Part shown: in pieces, positions 9,236 through 19,040 of the stretch
Position numbering within the stretch: the stretch's first letter is position 1
Layout of the letters: each line of letters begins with the position of its first letter
Source: Microvirga rosea
GTDB taxonomy: Bacteria > Pseudomonadota > Alphaproteobacteria > Rhizobiales > Beijerinckiaceae
DNA: 64,000 bases
Direction: 5' to 3'
Assembly (NCBI RefSeq): GCF_020595095.1
Contig: NZ_JAJDOP010000003.1
Location: 372,001-436,000, forward strand
Made by a program: the position numbers and the translations under genes
Notes under the pieces: generated by a model
The model's input: only the letters and a program-made list of their open reading frames with translations
What the model was told of the DNA's origin: nothing
Databases searched by the model: none

Positions 9236-9402
9236 TCCCGAACTGGGAACAGAGTCGACCGGCTCGACAGAAAAGGAGTGTTCGGTCGGCTCGAATTGCG
9301 GCAGATTACGGCCGAGCATCGGCGAGACCCAATCGAGTCCCGCCGGAACAACGATGCAGCGCGGTCCACCGTGCGCAGGGAACAGCCACTCGGGAGTACA
9401 TG

Positions 9403-10578
9403 ATGAACCTGACAATCAAATGCCTGGGCTTCGCAGCCGCCATGGGCTTGGCGGCCTCGCCGGCCCTGGCGCAGGAGAAGCTCAAGGTCGGCCTCGTTTT
9501 GACCCTTTCGGGCCCATCCGCGGTTCTGGGGCAGCAGGCCCGCGACGGCTTTCAGCTCGCCGTCAAGGACCTCGGCGGCAAGCTCGGCGGACGTGACGTC
9601 GACGTGATCGTCGTCGATGACGAGCTGAAGCCAGATGTCGCCGTCACCAAGGTCAAAGGACTGCTGGAGCGCGACAAGGTCGATTTCGTCGTCGGCCCGA
9701 TCTTCTCGAACGTCGCGGTGGCGATCCAGAAGCCGATCGTCGACGCCAAGACGTTCTACATCAGCACCAATGCGGGTCCTTCGAACCTCGCCGGCAAGAG
9801 CTGCAGCCCGTTCTTCTTCGCGACGTCGTACCAGAACGATCAGAACCACGAGGTGTTGGGCAAGGTGGCTCAGGACCGGGGCTACAAGAAGGTCTACCTG
9901 CTGGCGCCGAACTACCAGGCGGGCAAGGACGCCCTCGCCGGGTTCAAGAGACACTATAAGGGCGAGATCGTCGAGGAATCCTATGTTCCGCTGAACACCC
10001 TCGACTTCCAGTCGGAACTCGCCAAGATCGCCTCCATGAAGCCCGATGCGATCTTCACCTTCATGCCCGGCGGCATGGGCGTGAACCTCGTGAAGCAGTA
10101 CCGCGCCGCGGGATTGGCGGATCGCATTCCGTTCCTGTCCGCCTTCACGGTGGATGAATCCACACTCCCCGCCCAGCAGGACGCGGCTGTCGGCATGTTC
10201 GGCGGCTCGAACTGGGCGCCCAATCTCGACACACCCCAGAACAAGACCTTCGTGAAGGATTACGAGGCGGCCTACAACTCCGTTCCCGGCTCCTATTCCA
10301 TGCACGCCTACGACGCTGCGCTCCTGATCGACAGCGCCTTGAAGGCGACCGGCGGCAAGACCGAAGACAAGGACGCGCTCCGCGCCGCCCTTAAGAAGGC
10401 CGATTTCAAGTCCCTGCGCGGCGACTTCAAGTTCGGCACCAACGGCTTCCCGATCCAGGATTTCTATCTGGTGAAAGTCGCCAAGCGGTCGGACGGCAAG
10501 TTCCAGACCGAGATCGAAGAAAAGGTATTCGACGACTATACGGATGCCTATGCCAAGGAATGCGCGGCCACGAACTAA
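9403..10578 (+). CDS. ABC transporter substrate-binding protein (branched-chain amino acid/aromatic type)
   Basis: A 391-residue type I periplasmic binding protein of the LivJ/K-like family. A Sec signal peptide is visible (MNLTIKCLGF... ending SPALA|QE). Fold segments include VGLVLTLSGPSAVLGQQ, then PIFSNVAVA near the ligand cleft. It captures the solute for the permease and ATPase genes that follow. A substrate-binding protein is also encoded in the A. evansii 2-aminobenzoate cluster, so anthranilate or a related aromatic is the likely ligand (inference). I chose the ATG at 9403 over that at 9400 because the GGGAG at 9392-9396 is 6 nt from the former and 3 nt from the latter. Confidence 0.9.
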   Translation: MNLTIKCLGFAAAMGLAASPALAQEKLKVGLVLTLSGPSAVLGQQARDGFQLAVKDLGGKLGGRDVDVIVVDDELKPDVAVTKVKGLLERDKVDFVVGPIFSNVAVAIQKPIVDAKTFYISTNAGPSNLAGKSCSPFFFATSYQNDQNHEVLGKVAQDRGYKKVYLLAPNYQAGKDALAGFKRHYKGEIVEESYVPLNTLDFQSELAKIASMKPDAIFTFMPGGMGVNLVKQYRAAGLADRIPFLSAFTVDESTLPAQQDAAVGMFGGSNWAPNLDTPQNKTFVKDYEAAYNSVPGSYSMHAYDAALLIDSALKATGGKTEDKDALRAALKKADFKSLRGDFKFGTNGFPIQDFYLVKVAKRSDGKFQTEIEEKVFDDYTDAYAKECAATN

Positions 10579-10709
10579 AGCTGCGAGCCGAGCGTCCGAG
10601 CCCCGTTCCGCCGTTGGGACGGGGCTCGTCCTTCACAGCAGAAGCGATTTGATCCGGACGGCTGGTGACGGCACCGATCCAGACACCTCCGACATCGCCT
10701 TGAGTGCCG

Positions 10710-11630
10710 ATGACAGCAACTCTTCTTCTCATCCAGGCCCTGAACGGTCTTCAATTCGGGCTAATCCTGTTCCTGATCGCCGCGGGATTGACCCTCGTGT
10801 TCGGCGTGATGGACTTCATCAATCTGGCCCATGGCGTTCAGTACATGGTCGGCGCCTATCTGGTGGCGGCGTTCAGCGCCTGGACGGGAAATTTCGGCCT
10901 TGCGCTTCTCCTGGCATTGCCGACCGCCCTCGCCTTCGGGCTGCTTCTCGAAGTGCTGATCTTCCGTCATCTTTATGACCGCGATCACCTGGATCAGGTT
11001 CTCGCGACGTTCGGCGTGATCGTTTTTCTGAACCAGGCGGTCAAATTCATCTGGGGCGCCGCGCCGCTCAACGTGCCCGTGCCCGAAATCTTTTCCGGAT
11101 CGATCGAAATCACCGACGGGCTGCTTTATCCGGTCTATCGGCTGGTGATCATCGCAGCGGGCCTTGCGGTCGCCCTTCTTCTGTATGTTCTGGTCAGCCG
11201 CACCCGCGTCGGCATGCTGGTGCGCGCCGGCGCCACGAACCCCCAGATGGTTTCCGCCCTGGGCGTCAACATTCAACGACTTTTCATGGTGGTCTTCGGG
11301 TTTGGCGCCATGCTGGCGGGCTTTGCGGGGGCCATGGTGGCTCCCATCCTCTCGGTCGAGCCCGGCATGGGCGACAACATCCTGATCCTTGCCTTCGTGG
11401 TGATCGTCATCGGCGGAATCGGCTCGATCCGGGGCGCGTTCCTGGCCGCCATTCTGATCGGTCTTGTCGATACGGTCGGAAGGTCCTTCGCGCCCAATAT
11501 CCTGCGGTTCTTTCTCGATCCCGCCACGGCAAGCCAAACCGGGCGTGCCGTCGCGCCGATGCTGATCTACATCTTCATGGCTGCCGTGCTGTTTTTCCGG
11601 CCCTCCGGCCTTTTCCCGGCCAAGCGATAG
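10710..11630 (+). CDS. Branched-chain amino acid-type ABC permease (LivH-like)
   Basis: A 306-residue inner-membrane permease with about eight hydrophobic segments and the LivH-type motif FGVMDFINLAHG (about 32-43) plus GGIGSIRGAF near the C-terminus. It pairs with the LivM-like protein that starts 9 bp later to form the membrane channel of the importer. The ATG at 10710 is preferred; an in-frame GTG at 10704 is an alternative. The substrate is inferred from the adjoining aromatic catabolic operon, not readable from the protein. Confidence 0.9.
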   Translation: MTATLLLIQALNGLQFGLILFLIAAGLTLVFGVMDFINLAHGVQYMVGAYLVAAFSAWTGNFGLALLLALPTALAFGLLLEVLIFRHLYDRDHLDQVLATFGVIVFLNQAVKFIWGAAPLNVPVPEIFSGSIEITDGLLYPVYRLVIIAAGLAVALLLYVLVSRTRVGMLVRAGATNPQMVSALGVNIQRLFMVVFGFGAMLAGFAGAMVAPILSVEPGMGDNILILAFVVIVIGGIGSIRGAFLAAILIGLVDTVGRSFAPNILRFFLDPATASQTGRAVAPMLIYIFMAAVLFFRPSGLFPAKR

Positions 11631-11639
11631 GGTGCTCCC

Positions 11640-12671
11640 ATGACGGACATCGCGCGCATGCAATCGGCTTCCATTGTGCCTCCCGCCCCTCGGATCGAAC
11701 GCGTTCCGCTCATTCTCTTCGGCGCCCTGGCGATTGCCCCTTTCCTTGCCGCCCTGTCCGGGGCGGAAGGCTATGTGCTGTCCTTGCTGTGCCGCGTCAT
11801 GATCTTCGGCCTCGCGGCGCTCTCGCTCGATCTGATCCTCGGCTATGGCGCGCTGGTCAGCTTCGGTCACGCGGCGTTCCTCGGCATCGGCGGCTACGCT
11901 GTCGGGATCCTTGCGAGCCACGGGATGGAGGACGCCCTTGTGCAGATTCCCGTCGCGCTTGCGGCATCCGGCCTGTTCGCCGCGATAACCGGCACGATAT
12001 CGCTGCGCACCAAGGGCGTCTATTTCATCATGATTACCCTCGCCTTCGGCCAGATGCTGTTCTTTCTCGCCACGTCCCTGGCCGCCTATGGTGGCGACGA
12101 TGGGTTGACCCTTCCATCCAGAAGCCTCCTGGCGGGCACGACCATTCTCAAGAACGACCGTGTCTTCTACGGCTTCTGCTTCATCTGCCTTCTCGGAGTA
12201 TACGTCCTTGCCCGGGAGATCGTCTCCTCCCGCTTCGGCCGGGTCCTGCGCGGCGCGAAGGAGAACCCGACCCGCATGGAAGCCATCGGCTTTCACCCAT
12301 TCCGTTTCCAGCTCCTCGCCTATGTGATCAGCGGCATGATGGCAGGTCTTGCCGGTGTCCTCCTTGCCAATCAGGCCGAGTTCATCAGTCCATCCTTCAT
12401 GACATGGCAACGCTCGGGCGAGCTGATCTTCATGGTGGTTCTCGGCGGGCTCGGGAGCCTTCATGGCGCCATCGTCGGCGCCGCCGCCTTTCTGCTGCTC
12501 GAGGAATTCCTGCCGGAGATCCTTCATCTGGCGAGCTTCATGCTGAGCAGCGACCTCCAGTCTCGCCTCGTCGAGAACTGGAAGATGGTGTTCGGCCCTG
12601 TCCTGATCCTGATCGTCCTTTTCGTTCGGGGCGGCATCATGGGGCTCGTTCCGGGAGGGCGTCATGACTAA
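11640..12671 (+). CDS. Branched-chain amino acid-type ABC permease (LivM-like)
   Basis: A 343-residue LivM-type permease with multiple membrane segments. Family signatures visible are LDLILGYGALVSFGHAAFLG (about 61-80) and GGLGSLHGAIVGA (about 269-281). It forms the second half of the transmembrane pathway with the LivH-like protein. It begins 9 bp after that gene, and its end overlaps the ATPase gene start by 8 bp, typical of a single transport operon. Confidence 0.9.
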   Translation: MTDIARMQSASIVPPAPRIERVPLILFGALAIAPFLAALSGAEGYVLSLLCRVMIFGLAALSLDLILGYGALVSFGHAAFLGIGGYAVGILASHGMEDALVQIPVALAASGLFAAITGTISLRTKGVYFIMITLAFGQMLFFLATSLAAYGGDDGLTLPSRSLLAGTTILKNDRVFYGFCFICLLGVYVLAREIVSSRFGRVLRGAKENPTRMEAIGFHPFRFQLLAYVISGMMAGLAGVLLANQAEFISPSFMTWQRSGELIFMVVLGGLGSLHGAIVGAAAFLLLEEFLPEILHLASFMLSSDLQSRLVENWKMVFGPVLILIVLFVRGGIMGLVPGGRHD

Positions 12672-13419
12672 GCCGCTTCTCGAACTGCGCAATCTGCGCA
12701 AGAACTACGGAGCCCTGATCGTCACCGACGATGTCAGCCTTTCTGTTCCGGAGGGCGAGGTTCACGCGATTATCGGGCCGAACGGCGCCGGGAAGACCAC
12801 TCTGATCCATCAGATCTCGGGCCTTGCTCCATCCGGATCCGGTCAGGTGCTGTTCGACGGGCAGGATATCACCGGCCTGCGTTTGCATGAGCGGGCGCGG
12901 CGCGGACTGGCCCGGTCGTTCCAAATCACGTCGGTCCTCCCAGGATTTTCCGCCCTTGAGAATGTCGCGCTCGCCGTTCAGGCGCGCTCGGGTTCAAGCT
13001 ATCGCCTTTTCGGGAATGCTGCGCGGGAGCCGGACCTGAACGGTCCAGCCATGGAATGCCTCAACCTGGTCGGGCTCGGCAGCCGGTCCCACGTGCTGGC
13101 GGGCCTCCTCTCCCATGGCGAGAAGCGTCAACTGGAACTGGCCATCGCGCTGGCGACCGAGCCCAAACTTCTCCTTCTCGACGAGCCTCTCGCAGGCACG
13201 GGACATGAAGAATCCCGCCGAGTCGTCGAGGTGCTGCGACGGTTGCGGAGCCGGACCACGATCCTGCTCATCGAGCACGACATGGAGGCGGTCTTCTCTC
13301 TGGCGGACCGCATCAGCGTCCTCGTTTACGGACGATTGATCGCCACGGGCACACCGGAACAAATCCGTCACAATCCGGAAGTGCGCGCCGCGTATCTCGG
13401 CGAGGAGGAGATGGCCTGA
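12664..13419 (+). CDS. ABC transporter ATP-binding protein (LivG-like)
   Basis: A 251-residue ABC ATPase with Walker A GPNGAGKTT (about 38-46), Walker B LLLLDEPLAG and the switch His in IEHDMEAVF. Its signature motif reads LSHGEKRQLE rather than LSGGQ, a common LivG-family variant. It energises uptake from the cytoplasmic face. It overlaps both neighbours: 8 bp with the LivM-like gene and 1 bp with the LivF-like gene (TGATG). Confidence 0.92.
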   Translation: MTKPLLELRNLRKNYGALIVTDDVSLSVPEGEVHAIIGPNGAGKTTLIHQISGLAPSGSGQVLFDGQDITGLRLHERARRGLARSFQITSVLPGFSALENVALAVQARSGSSYRLFGNAAREPDLNGPAMECLNLVGLGSRSHVLAGLLSHGEKRQLELAIALATEPKLLLLDEPLAGTGHEESRRVVEVLRRLRSRTTILLIEHDMEAVFSLADRISVLVYGRLIATGTPEQIRHNPEVRAAYLGEEEMA

Positions 13420-14117
13420 TGCTCTCGGTTCGCAACCTGCAGGCCTCCTATGGCGCCGCCCAGGTCCTGTTCGATGTGTCTTTCGACATCGGACCCGGAG
13501 AGGTCGTGACCTTGCTCGGCCGGAACGGCATGGGAAAGACCACCACGATCCGTTCCATCATGGGTCTGCTGCACCCTCACGGAGGCGAGGTCCGCTTCGA
13601 TGGCACCCCGGTGACCGGCCTTGCGCCTTACCGCGTCGCCAAGGCCGGGATCGGCCTCGTGCCGGAAGGAAGGCAGATCTTCCCGACCTTGTCGGTCGAG
13701 GAGAATCTCGTGGCGACGGCCTCCTCCCGACTTGGCTCGCGACGCTGGACCCTCGATGCCGTCTACACCCTTTTCCCCCGCCTTAAGGAACGACGGACCA
13801 ATCTCGGGACGCAGTTGTCGGGTGGCGAGCAGCAGATGCTCGCGATCGGACGCGCCCTGATGACCAACCCGAAGCTCGTCATCCTAGACGAGGCGACGGA
13901 AGGATTGGCGCCGCTCATCCGGGCGGAAATCTGGGATTGTCTGAAGCACCTTCGGTCCGAGCATCAGTCGATCCTGGTCATCGACAAGAACGTCAATGCT
14001 CTCGCGGCCTTCGCCGACCGTCACGTGATCCTTGAAAAGGGGCAAACGGTCTGGACCGGGACCAGCGCCGAGCTTTTGGCCGACGCCACGCTCAAGGATC
14101 GTTATCTGCACGTTTGA
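13419..14117 (+). CDS. ABC transporter ATP-binding protein (LivF-like)
   Basis: A 232-residue ABC ATPase with Walker A GRNGMGKTT, signature LSGGEQQML and Walker B LVILDEATEGLAP, all typical of LivF. Most relatives have DEPTEGLAP; here Ala replaces the Pro after DE. The stop/start overlap with the LivG-like gene (TGATG) indicates coupled translation. It completes a five-component importer for the operon. Confidence 0.92.
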   Translation: MLSVRNLQASYGAAQVLFDVSFDIGPGEVVTLLGRNGMGKTTTIRSIMGLLHPHGGEVRFDGTPVTGLAPYRVAKAGIGLVPEGRQIFPTLSVEENLVATASSRLGSRRWTLDAVYTLFPRLKERRTNLGTQLSGGEQQMLAIGRALMTNPKLVILDEATEGLAPLIRAEIWDCLKHLRSEHQSILVIDKNVNALAAFADRHVILEKGQTVWTGTSAELLADATLKDRYLHV

Positions 14118-14130
14118 GGAGATTGCGCCG

Positions 14131-14955
14131 GTGACGGACACACAGCTCGATTTCGAAGCCGAGTACAACAATCGGGCGCGGGTCGCGGATCATGGAGTGC
14201 ATATCGCCGGATGGCACCGGGACGCGGCCGTCTACAGAGCCACGGCGCCTTGCGAGATCGATGTCGCTTACGGTCCGGGAGAACGGCACTGCCTCGACCT
14301 GTTCCATCCGCCGGGGGGTGACGCGGGTGGCCCGATCGTGCTGTTCATCCATGGCGGGTACTGGCAGGCCTTCGACAAGTCTTCCTCGAGCCATCTCGCC
14401 CGCGGTGCCAATGAACGCGGTTTCACGGTCGCCATACCCAGCTACGATCTGGCGCCGAATATCACCCTGAGCGGTATCGTGGCCGAGATGGAAACGGCAG
14501 CCGATTTCCTCATGCAGCGTTTCGGGCGGCCGCTCGTTGCCACAGGTCACTCCGCGGGAGGTCATCTGACCGCATGCCTCATGGCTCGAAGCACGAAGAA
14601 CCTGAAGCGCCCCATCCGGGCCGGAATGCCGATTTCGGGACTGTTCGACTTGGCTCCCCTTGTTCCGACTTCGATCAACAAAGCGCTCGGCCTCACCGTC
14701 GAGGAAGCGCGTCGCCTTAGCCCGATCTACGACAAGCCTCCTGCGGACAGCCGCATCGTTGCCGTCGTCGGTGGCGCGGAAAGCAGCGAATTCCTCCGTC
14801 AGTCGCGGGACTTCGTCACTCAATGGACGGCCATGGATGCGATCGCCAAGGTCCATGAGGTTCAGGGCGCGCACCACTTCGACGTGATCGCCGGGCTCGC
14901 CGATCCTGGCAGCGCCCTGACCGAACGCCTGGTCGAGCTCGCGGCCCATGCATGA
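14131..14955 (+). CDS. Alpha/beta hydrolase, arylformamidase-like
   Basis: A 274-residue alpha/beta hydrolase. It has the oxyanion-hole motif HGGYW (74-78), nucleophile elbow GHSAGG with Ser141, a GGAESSEFLRQS segment around the acid position, and a late HHFDV with the likely catalytic His. HGGYW plus this late segment is the pattern of eukaryotic-type kynurenine formamidases. Such enzymes release formate from N-formyl aromatic amines. I start it at GTG 14131, 13 bp after the LivF-like stop, with GAGGA upstream; an ATG at 14032 would run inside the LivF-like gene. As the last gene of the importer operon, it may deformylate an imported N-formylanthranilate or N-formylkynurenine to feed the anthranilate pathway (inference). 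Confidence 0.85.
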   Translation: MTDTQLDFEAEYNNRARVADHGVHIAGWHRDAAVYRATAPCEIDVAYGPGERHCLDLFHPPGGDAGGPIVLFIHGGYWQAFDKSSSSHLARGANERGFTVAIPSYDLAPNITLSGIVAEMETAADFLMQRFGRPLVATGHSAGGHLTACLMARSTKNLKRPIRAGMPISGLFDLAPLVPTSINKALGLTVEEARRLSPIYDKPPADSRIVAVVGGAESSEFLRQSRDFVTQWTAMDAIAKVHEVQGAHHFDVIAGLADPGSALTERLVELAAHA

Positions 14956-14970
14956 CCCGGCCCCTCCGGC

Positions 14971-16167
14971 TCATTTCTTCTTGTTGTATACGTCCAACGT
15001 CACGGCTGCCAGGAGCACCAGGCCCTTGATGACCTGCTGGTAATCGATCCCGATGCCGAGGATCGACATGCCGTTGTTCATCACCCCCATCACGAAGGCA
15101 CCGATGACGGCACCCGTCACCTTGCCGACGCCGCCGTAAGCGGAAGCGCCGCCGATGAAGCAGGCGGCAATGACGTCGAGCTCGAAGCCGAGGCCCGCCT
15201 TGGGCGTTGCCGTATTGAGACGGGCCGCGAAGATCAGGCCCGCCAGCGCCGCGAGCACACCCATGTTGACGAAGGTCAGAAAGGTCAGCCGTTCGGTCTT
15301 GATACCGGAGAGCTTCGCGGCCTTTTCGTTGCCGCCGAGGGCATAGATTCTCCGGCCGATGGTCGTCCGGTTGGTGACGAACGCATAGAGCGCCACGAGT
15401 GCGAACATGATCACCAGGACGTTCGGCAGCCCGCGATAGGTGGAAAGCAGGTAACTGAAACCGATGAGAAGAACCGCCAGAAGCGCATTCTTGAAAACGA
15501 AAAACCCGAAGGGCGCCGTTTCGACCGCGTGCTTCTGCTGGTTCAGCCGGGTCCGATAGCTGAAATAGATCAGGGCCGCGGTCGTCACCACCCCGAGCGT
15601 GAGGGATGTGAGATTGATCGTATCGATCACCCCGACATCGGGAATGAAGCCCGAACTCAACCTTTGGAAGGTCACCGGGAACGGACCAACGGACTGGCCA
15701 CCGAGAAGCGAGAGCTGGAGCCCCTTGAATACAAGCATTCCGGCGAGCGTCACGATGAAGGACGGGACCTTCAGGAACGCGACCCAATAGCCCTGGACGG
15801 CTCCGATCAAGGCCCCGACAAGGAGGCAGATGATGATGGTCGGAACGAAGTGGATGTCGAACTTCACCATCAAAACGGCCGCAAGCCCGCCGATAAAGCC
15901 CACGATCGAGCCGACCGACAGGTCGATATGGCCCGAAACGATGACCAGCAGCATGCCAAGCGCCATGATGACGATGTAGCTGTTCTGAAGCACCAGGTTG
16001 GTGAGGTTGAGCGGCTTCAGAAGAGTGCCGCCGGTCATCACCTGGAAAAACGCCATAATGACGAGCAACGACACGAGCATGCCGTAGTCGCGGAAGTGCG
16101 TCTTGAGGAAGCTCCCGTAGGATTCCCGCTTCTCGACGCGAATGTCGCTCGAAACTCCGGTGTCCAT
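14971..16167 (-). CDS. mmsB: Multiple-monosaccharide ABC transporter permease (MmsB/GguB type)
   Basis: A 398-residue sugar permease of the XylH/MmsB class: a cytoplasmic N-terminus, about ten hydrophobic segments, and the family motif SGHIDLSVGSIVGFIGG in the first third. It forms the channel for sugars delivered by ChvE. Its start is 1 bp past the stop of the ATPase gene. Its 3' end faces the hydrolase gene with only 15 bp between, and no clear intrinsic terminator was seen there. Confidence 0.9.
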   Translation of the reverse strand: MDTGVSSDIRVEKRESYGSFLKTHFRDYGMLVSLLVIMAFFQVMTGGTLLKPLNLTNLVLQNSYIVIMALGMLLVIVSGHIDLSVGSIVGFIGGLAAVLMVKFDIHFVPTIIICLLVGALIGAVQGYWVAFLKVPSFIVTLAGMLVFKGLQLSLLGGQSVGPFPVTFQRLSSGFIPDVGVIDTINLTSLTLGVVTTAALIYFSYRTRLNQQKHAVETAPFGFFVFKNALLAVLLIGFSYLLSTYRGLPNVLVIMFALVALYAFVTNRTTIGRRIYALGGNEKAAKLSGIKTERLTFLTFVNMGVLAALAGLIFAARLNTATPKAGLGFELDVIAACFIGGASAYGGVGKVTGAVIGAFVMGVMNNGMSILGIGIDYQQVIKGLVLLAAVTLDVYNKKK

Positions 16168-16168
16168 C

Positions 16169-17698
16169 TCAGCGCCTTCCCGATTTCACGATTGAATGCA
16201 TGATCTTTTCCTGGGACGCCTCGGCCGCCGCAAATTCGCCGATGAGCGCCCCCTCGTTCATCACATAGATCCGGTCGCACATTCCGAGCAGCTCCGGCAT
16301 CTCCGAGGAAATCAGGAGGACACCCTTGCCCGCATCGGCCAAGCTATTGATGATGGTATAGATTTCGTATTTCGCTCCGACGTCGATACCGCGGGTCGGC
16401 TCGTCCAGAATCAGGATTTCCGGGCTCGCGAAGAGCCACTTGCTCAAAACGACCTTCTGCTGGTTCCCGCCCGAAAGGTTGACCACCTGCTGATAGACGT
16501 TGGCGCTGCGGATCCTGAGCTTGTTTCGGTAATCGTTGGCAACCGCGAGCTCGCGCATTTCGTCGATAACGGCATTGCTGGAAACGCCACCCAAATGCGC
16601 CAGGGTGACGTTTTTCACGATGGTTTCGTCCAGGACCAGACCGTAGGTCTTCCGATCCTCCGTCACATAGGCGATCCCGTTCGCAACCGCGCGACTCACG
16701 GTGCTGACGTCGATTTCCCGTCCGTGAAGGAGAACCCGGCCCCGGATATTCTGGCCGTAGGTCCGCCCGAAGAGGCTCATGGCGAATTCGGTCCGGCCGG
16801 CGCCCATGAGACCGGCGATGCCGACGATTTCGCCCTTTCGGATGTGAAGGTTGATGTCCTTCACCATATGCCGGTCCGCATGAATCGGGTGGTAGGCGTT
16901 CCAATTTTCGACCGCGAAGATCGGGTCTCCCACATGGGACTCGCGCTTAGGATACCGGTCCTCCATGGCGCGTCCGACCATGCCGCGGATGATCCGGTCC
17001 TCGCTGACAGCCTCGCCGCGGCAATCGAGCGTTTCGACGGTGCTGCCGTCCCGAAGCACGGTGATCGAGTCGGCCACCTTCGAGATTTCGTTCAATTTAT
17101 GGGAGATCAGGATCGATGAAATCCCCTGCGCCTTGAACTGCAGCAGGAGTTCGAGCAGCGCGTCGCTGTCCTTTTCGTTGAGGCTCGCTGTGGGCTCGTC
17201 GAGGATGAGAAGCTTCACCCTTTTCGACAGGGCCTTGGCGATTTCGACCAGTTGCTGCTTTCCGACACCCAGGTTCGTCACCAGCGTATCGGGAGACTCC
17301 TTCAAGCCGACCCGCTCCAGCAGTTCCTTGGTTCGGGCGAAGGCCCGGGACCAGTCGATGACTCCGTAAGACGCCTGCTCGTTGCCGAGGAAGATGTTCT
17401 CGGCGATGGACAGAAGCGGCACCAAGGCGAGTTCCTGGTGAATGATGATGATGCCGAGCTTCTCGCTGTCGGCGATGCCCTTGAAGCGGCGCTCCTCGCC
17501 TTCGAAGACGATGTCCCCCGAATAGGTCCCATACGGATAAACGCCGCTCAGAACCTTCATCAAGGTCGATTTGCCGGCACCGTTTTCACCGACGAGAGCA
17601 TGAATCTCCCCGGCTTCGACCGTGAGATTGACGTTGTCCAGCGCATTGACGCCCGGAAACGTCTTGGTGATCCCCCGCATCTCGAGGATTGCTGCCAT
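16169..17698 (-). CDS. mmsA: Multiple-monosaccharide ABC transporter ATPase (MmsA/GguA type)
   Basis: A 509-residue tandem ABC ATPase. The N-terminal cassette has Walker [10 protein letters not shown] (about 37-45) and Walker [12 protein letters not shown]. The C-terminal cassette lacks a normal Walker A (GLMGAGRTE), as usual for this family, but has LSGGNQQKV and [13 protein letters not shown]. It powers uptake of aldoses with MmsB and ChvE. I chose the ATG at 17698 ([12 protein letters not shown]); a frame open to 17752 adds an unrelated leader. A strong hairpin lies between it and chvE at 17733-17765. Confidence 0.92.
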   Translation of the reverse strand: MAAILEMRGITKTFPGVNALDNVNLTVEAGEIHALVGENGAGKSTLMKVLSGVYPYGTYSGDIVFEGEERRFKGIADSEKLGIIIIHQELALVPLLSIAENIFLGNEQASYGVIDWSRAFARTKELLERVGLKESPDTLVTNLGVGKQQLVEIAKALSKRVKLLILDEPTASLNEKDSDALLELLLQFKAQGISSILISHKLNEISKVADSITVLRDGSTVETLDCRGEAVSEDRIIRGMVGRAMEDRYPKRESHVGDPIFAVENWNAYHPIHADRHMVKDINLHIRKGEIVGIAGLMGAGRTEFAMSLFGRTYGQNIRGRVLLHGREIDVSTVSRAVANGIAYVTEDRKTYGLVLDETIVKNVTLAHLGGVSSNAVIDEMRELAVANDYRNKLRIRSANVYQQVVNLSGGNQQKVVLSKWLFASPEILILDEPTRGIDVGAKYEIYTIINSLADAGKGVLLISSEMPELLGMCDRIYVMNEGALIGEFAAAEASQEKIMHSIVKSGRR

Positions 17699-17732
17699 TT
17701 CATCCCTTTCGATCAGGAACGCCGGACGGGAC

Positions 17733-17765
17733 GCGGGCTCGGCCCTGTGCAAGGGCCGAGCCCGC
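17733..17765 (-). repeat. Stable intercistronic hairpin between chvE and mmsA
   Basis: A perfect 14-bp inverted repeat (17733-17746 with 17752-17765, GC-rich, 5-nt loop GTGCA) sits between the binding-protein gene and the ATPase gene. No T-run follows on the minus strand, so it is not a standard intrinsic terminator. Such hairpins after binding-protein cistrons commonly protect the upstream mRNA and let binding protein exceed the membrane components; that role here is inferred. Confidence 0.75.
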
Positions 17766-17776
17766 CTCGCGCGGTC

Positions 17777-18841
17777 TCACTTGATCTGGTTTTCCTTGTA
17801 GTAGCCACTGTCGACGAGGATCTGCTTCCAATTGGAGGCATCCACGCTGACCGGCTTCAGCAGGTAAGAGGGAACGGTCTTGACGCCATTCTCGTAGGTC
17901 TTGGTGTCGTTCACCTCCACGGTCTTACCGGACAGGATGGAATCGACCATGTTCGCCGCCACCTTGGCCAGCTCGCGGGTGTCCTTGAAGACCGTCGAAG
18001 TCTGCTCCTTGGCGAGGATCGATTTCATGGACGGAATTTCGGCGTCCTGGCCCGTTACCACTGGCATGGGCTGCTTCGGCGTACCGTAGCCGACGCCCTT
18101 GAGCGACGAGATGATACCGATGCTCAGACCGTCGTACGGCGAAAGAACCGCGTCCACGCGCTTGTCGTTGTAGTAGGCGCTGAGGAGGTTATCCATGCGG
18201 GACTGCGCGACAGCCCCGTCCCAGCGGAGGATCGCCACCTTGTCCATTCCGATCTGACCGCTCGCCACCACGAGCTTGCCGCTCTTGATGTAGGGGTCGA
18301 GGACCGACATGGCGCCGTTGTAGAAGAAGAATGCGTTGTTGTCGTCGGGCGAGCCACCGAACAGCTCGATGTTGAACGGCCCCTTGCCTTCCTTGAGGCC
18401 AAGAGCCTTCTCGATGTAACCGCCCTGAAGCACGCCGACCTGGAAGTTGTCGAAGGTCGCGTAATAGTCGACGTTCTTGGAATTGCGGATCAGCCGGTCG
18501 TAGGCGATGACCTTGATCCCTTTGTCGGCCGCCTGCTGAAGGGCATCCGACAAGGTCGTTCCATCGATTGCTGCAATGACCAGCACCTTCGAACCCTTGG
18601 TGATCATATTCTCGATCTGGGCGAGCTGGTTCGGGATTTCGTCTTCCGCGTATTGCAGATCGACGTCGTAACCCTTTTCCTTCAGGGACTTGACCATATT
18701 GTTGCCGTCGTCGATCCAGCGGGCCGACGACTTGGTCGGCATGGAAACGCCGATAAGTCCCTTGCCCTCGGCATGGGCGGCTCCGGCAAGCCCGAACGCT
18801 CCAAGAGCGAGGGCGGCTATCGTGGCTGTAAGTCTCTTCAA
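17777..18841 (-). CDS. chvE: Multiple-sugar-binding periplasmic protein (ChvE type)
   Basis: A 354-residue type I sugar-binding protein with a signal peptide ending GAAHA|EG and the ChvE/XylF-like opening [15 protein letters not shown]. ChvE-family proteins bind several aldoses (glucose, galactose, arabinose, xylose) and serve both uptake and chemotaxis or virulence signalling in relatives. No nearby ATG fits the signal peptide: TTG at 18841 is the likely start, with AGGGAG (18849-18854) 7 nt upstream. A frame open to 18973 has no signal-peptide logic. A candidate GntR site lies upstream at 19041-19056. Confidence 0.9.
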   Translation of the reverse strand: MKRLTATIAALALGAFGLAGAAHAEGKGLIGVSMPTKSSARWIDDGNNMVKSLKEKGYDVDLQYAEDEIPNQLAQIENMITKGSKVLVIAAIDGTTLSDALQQAADKGIKVIAYDRLIRNSKNVDYYATFDNFQVGVLQGGYIEKALGLKEGKGPFNIELFGGSPDDNNAFFFYNGAMSVLDPYIKSGKLVVASGQIGMDKVAILRWDGAVAQSRMDNLLSAYYNDKRVDAVLSPYDGLSIGIISSLKGVGYGTPKQPMPVVTGQDAEIPSMKSILAKEQTSTVFKDTRELAKVAANMVDSILSGKTVEVNDTKTYENGVKTVPSYLLKPVSVDASNWKQILVDSGYYKENQIK

Positions 18842-19040
18842 GTTCGTTCTCCCTGTACTTTGGACCGTACGCCTTCGAAGGGCTGGCTTGGTCCTTGCGA
18901 CCTCAAGTCGTCGAATACGGTGTTCTTGTTCGGCGCCTTGGGCGAGGACCCAATCGCAGCGCCTCGGGAGCACTCTTCTTCCGGAGTGCTTGCTTTCAGT
19001 ACGGCCGGGGTGAACCTAGAGGATCAAGCCAGCCCAGACC

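Noticed and set aside
10761..12701. A 646-codon open frame antisense to the LivH- and LivM-like genes
   Set aside because: It is very rich in Asp, Glu, His, Gln and Arg, has no ribosome-binding site or domain, and lies opposite two clear permease genes. Long antisense frames are expected at this GC content.
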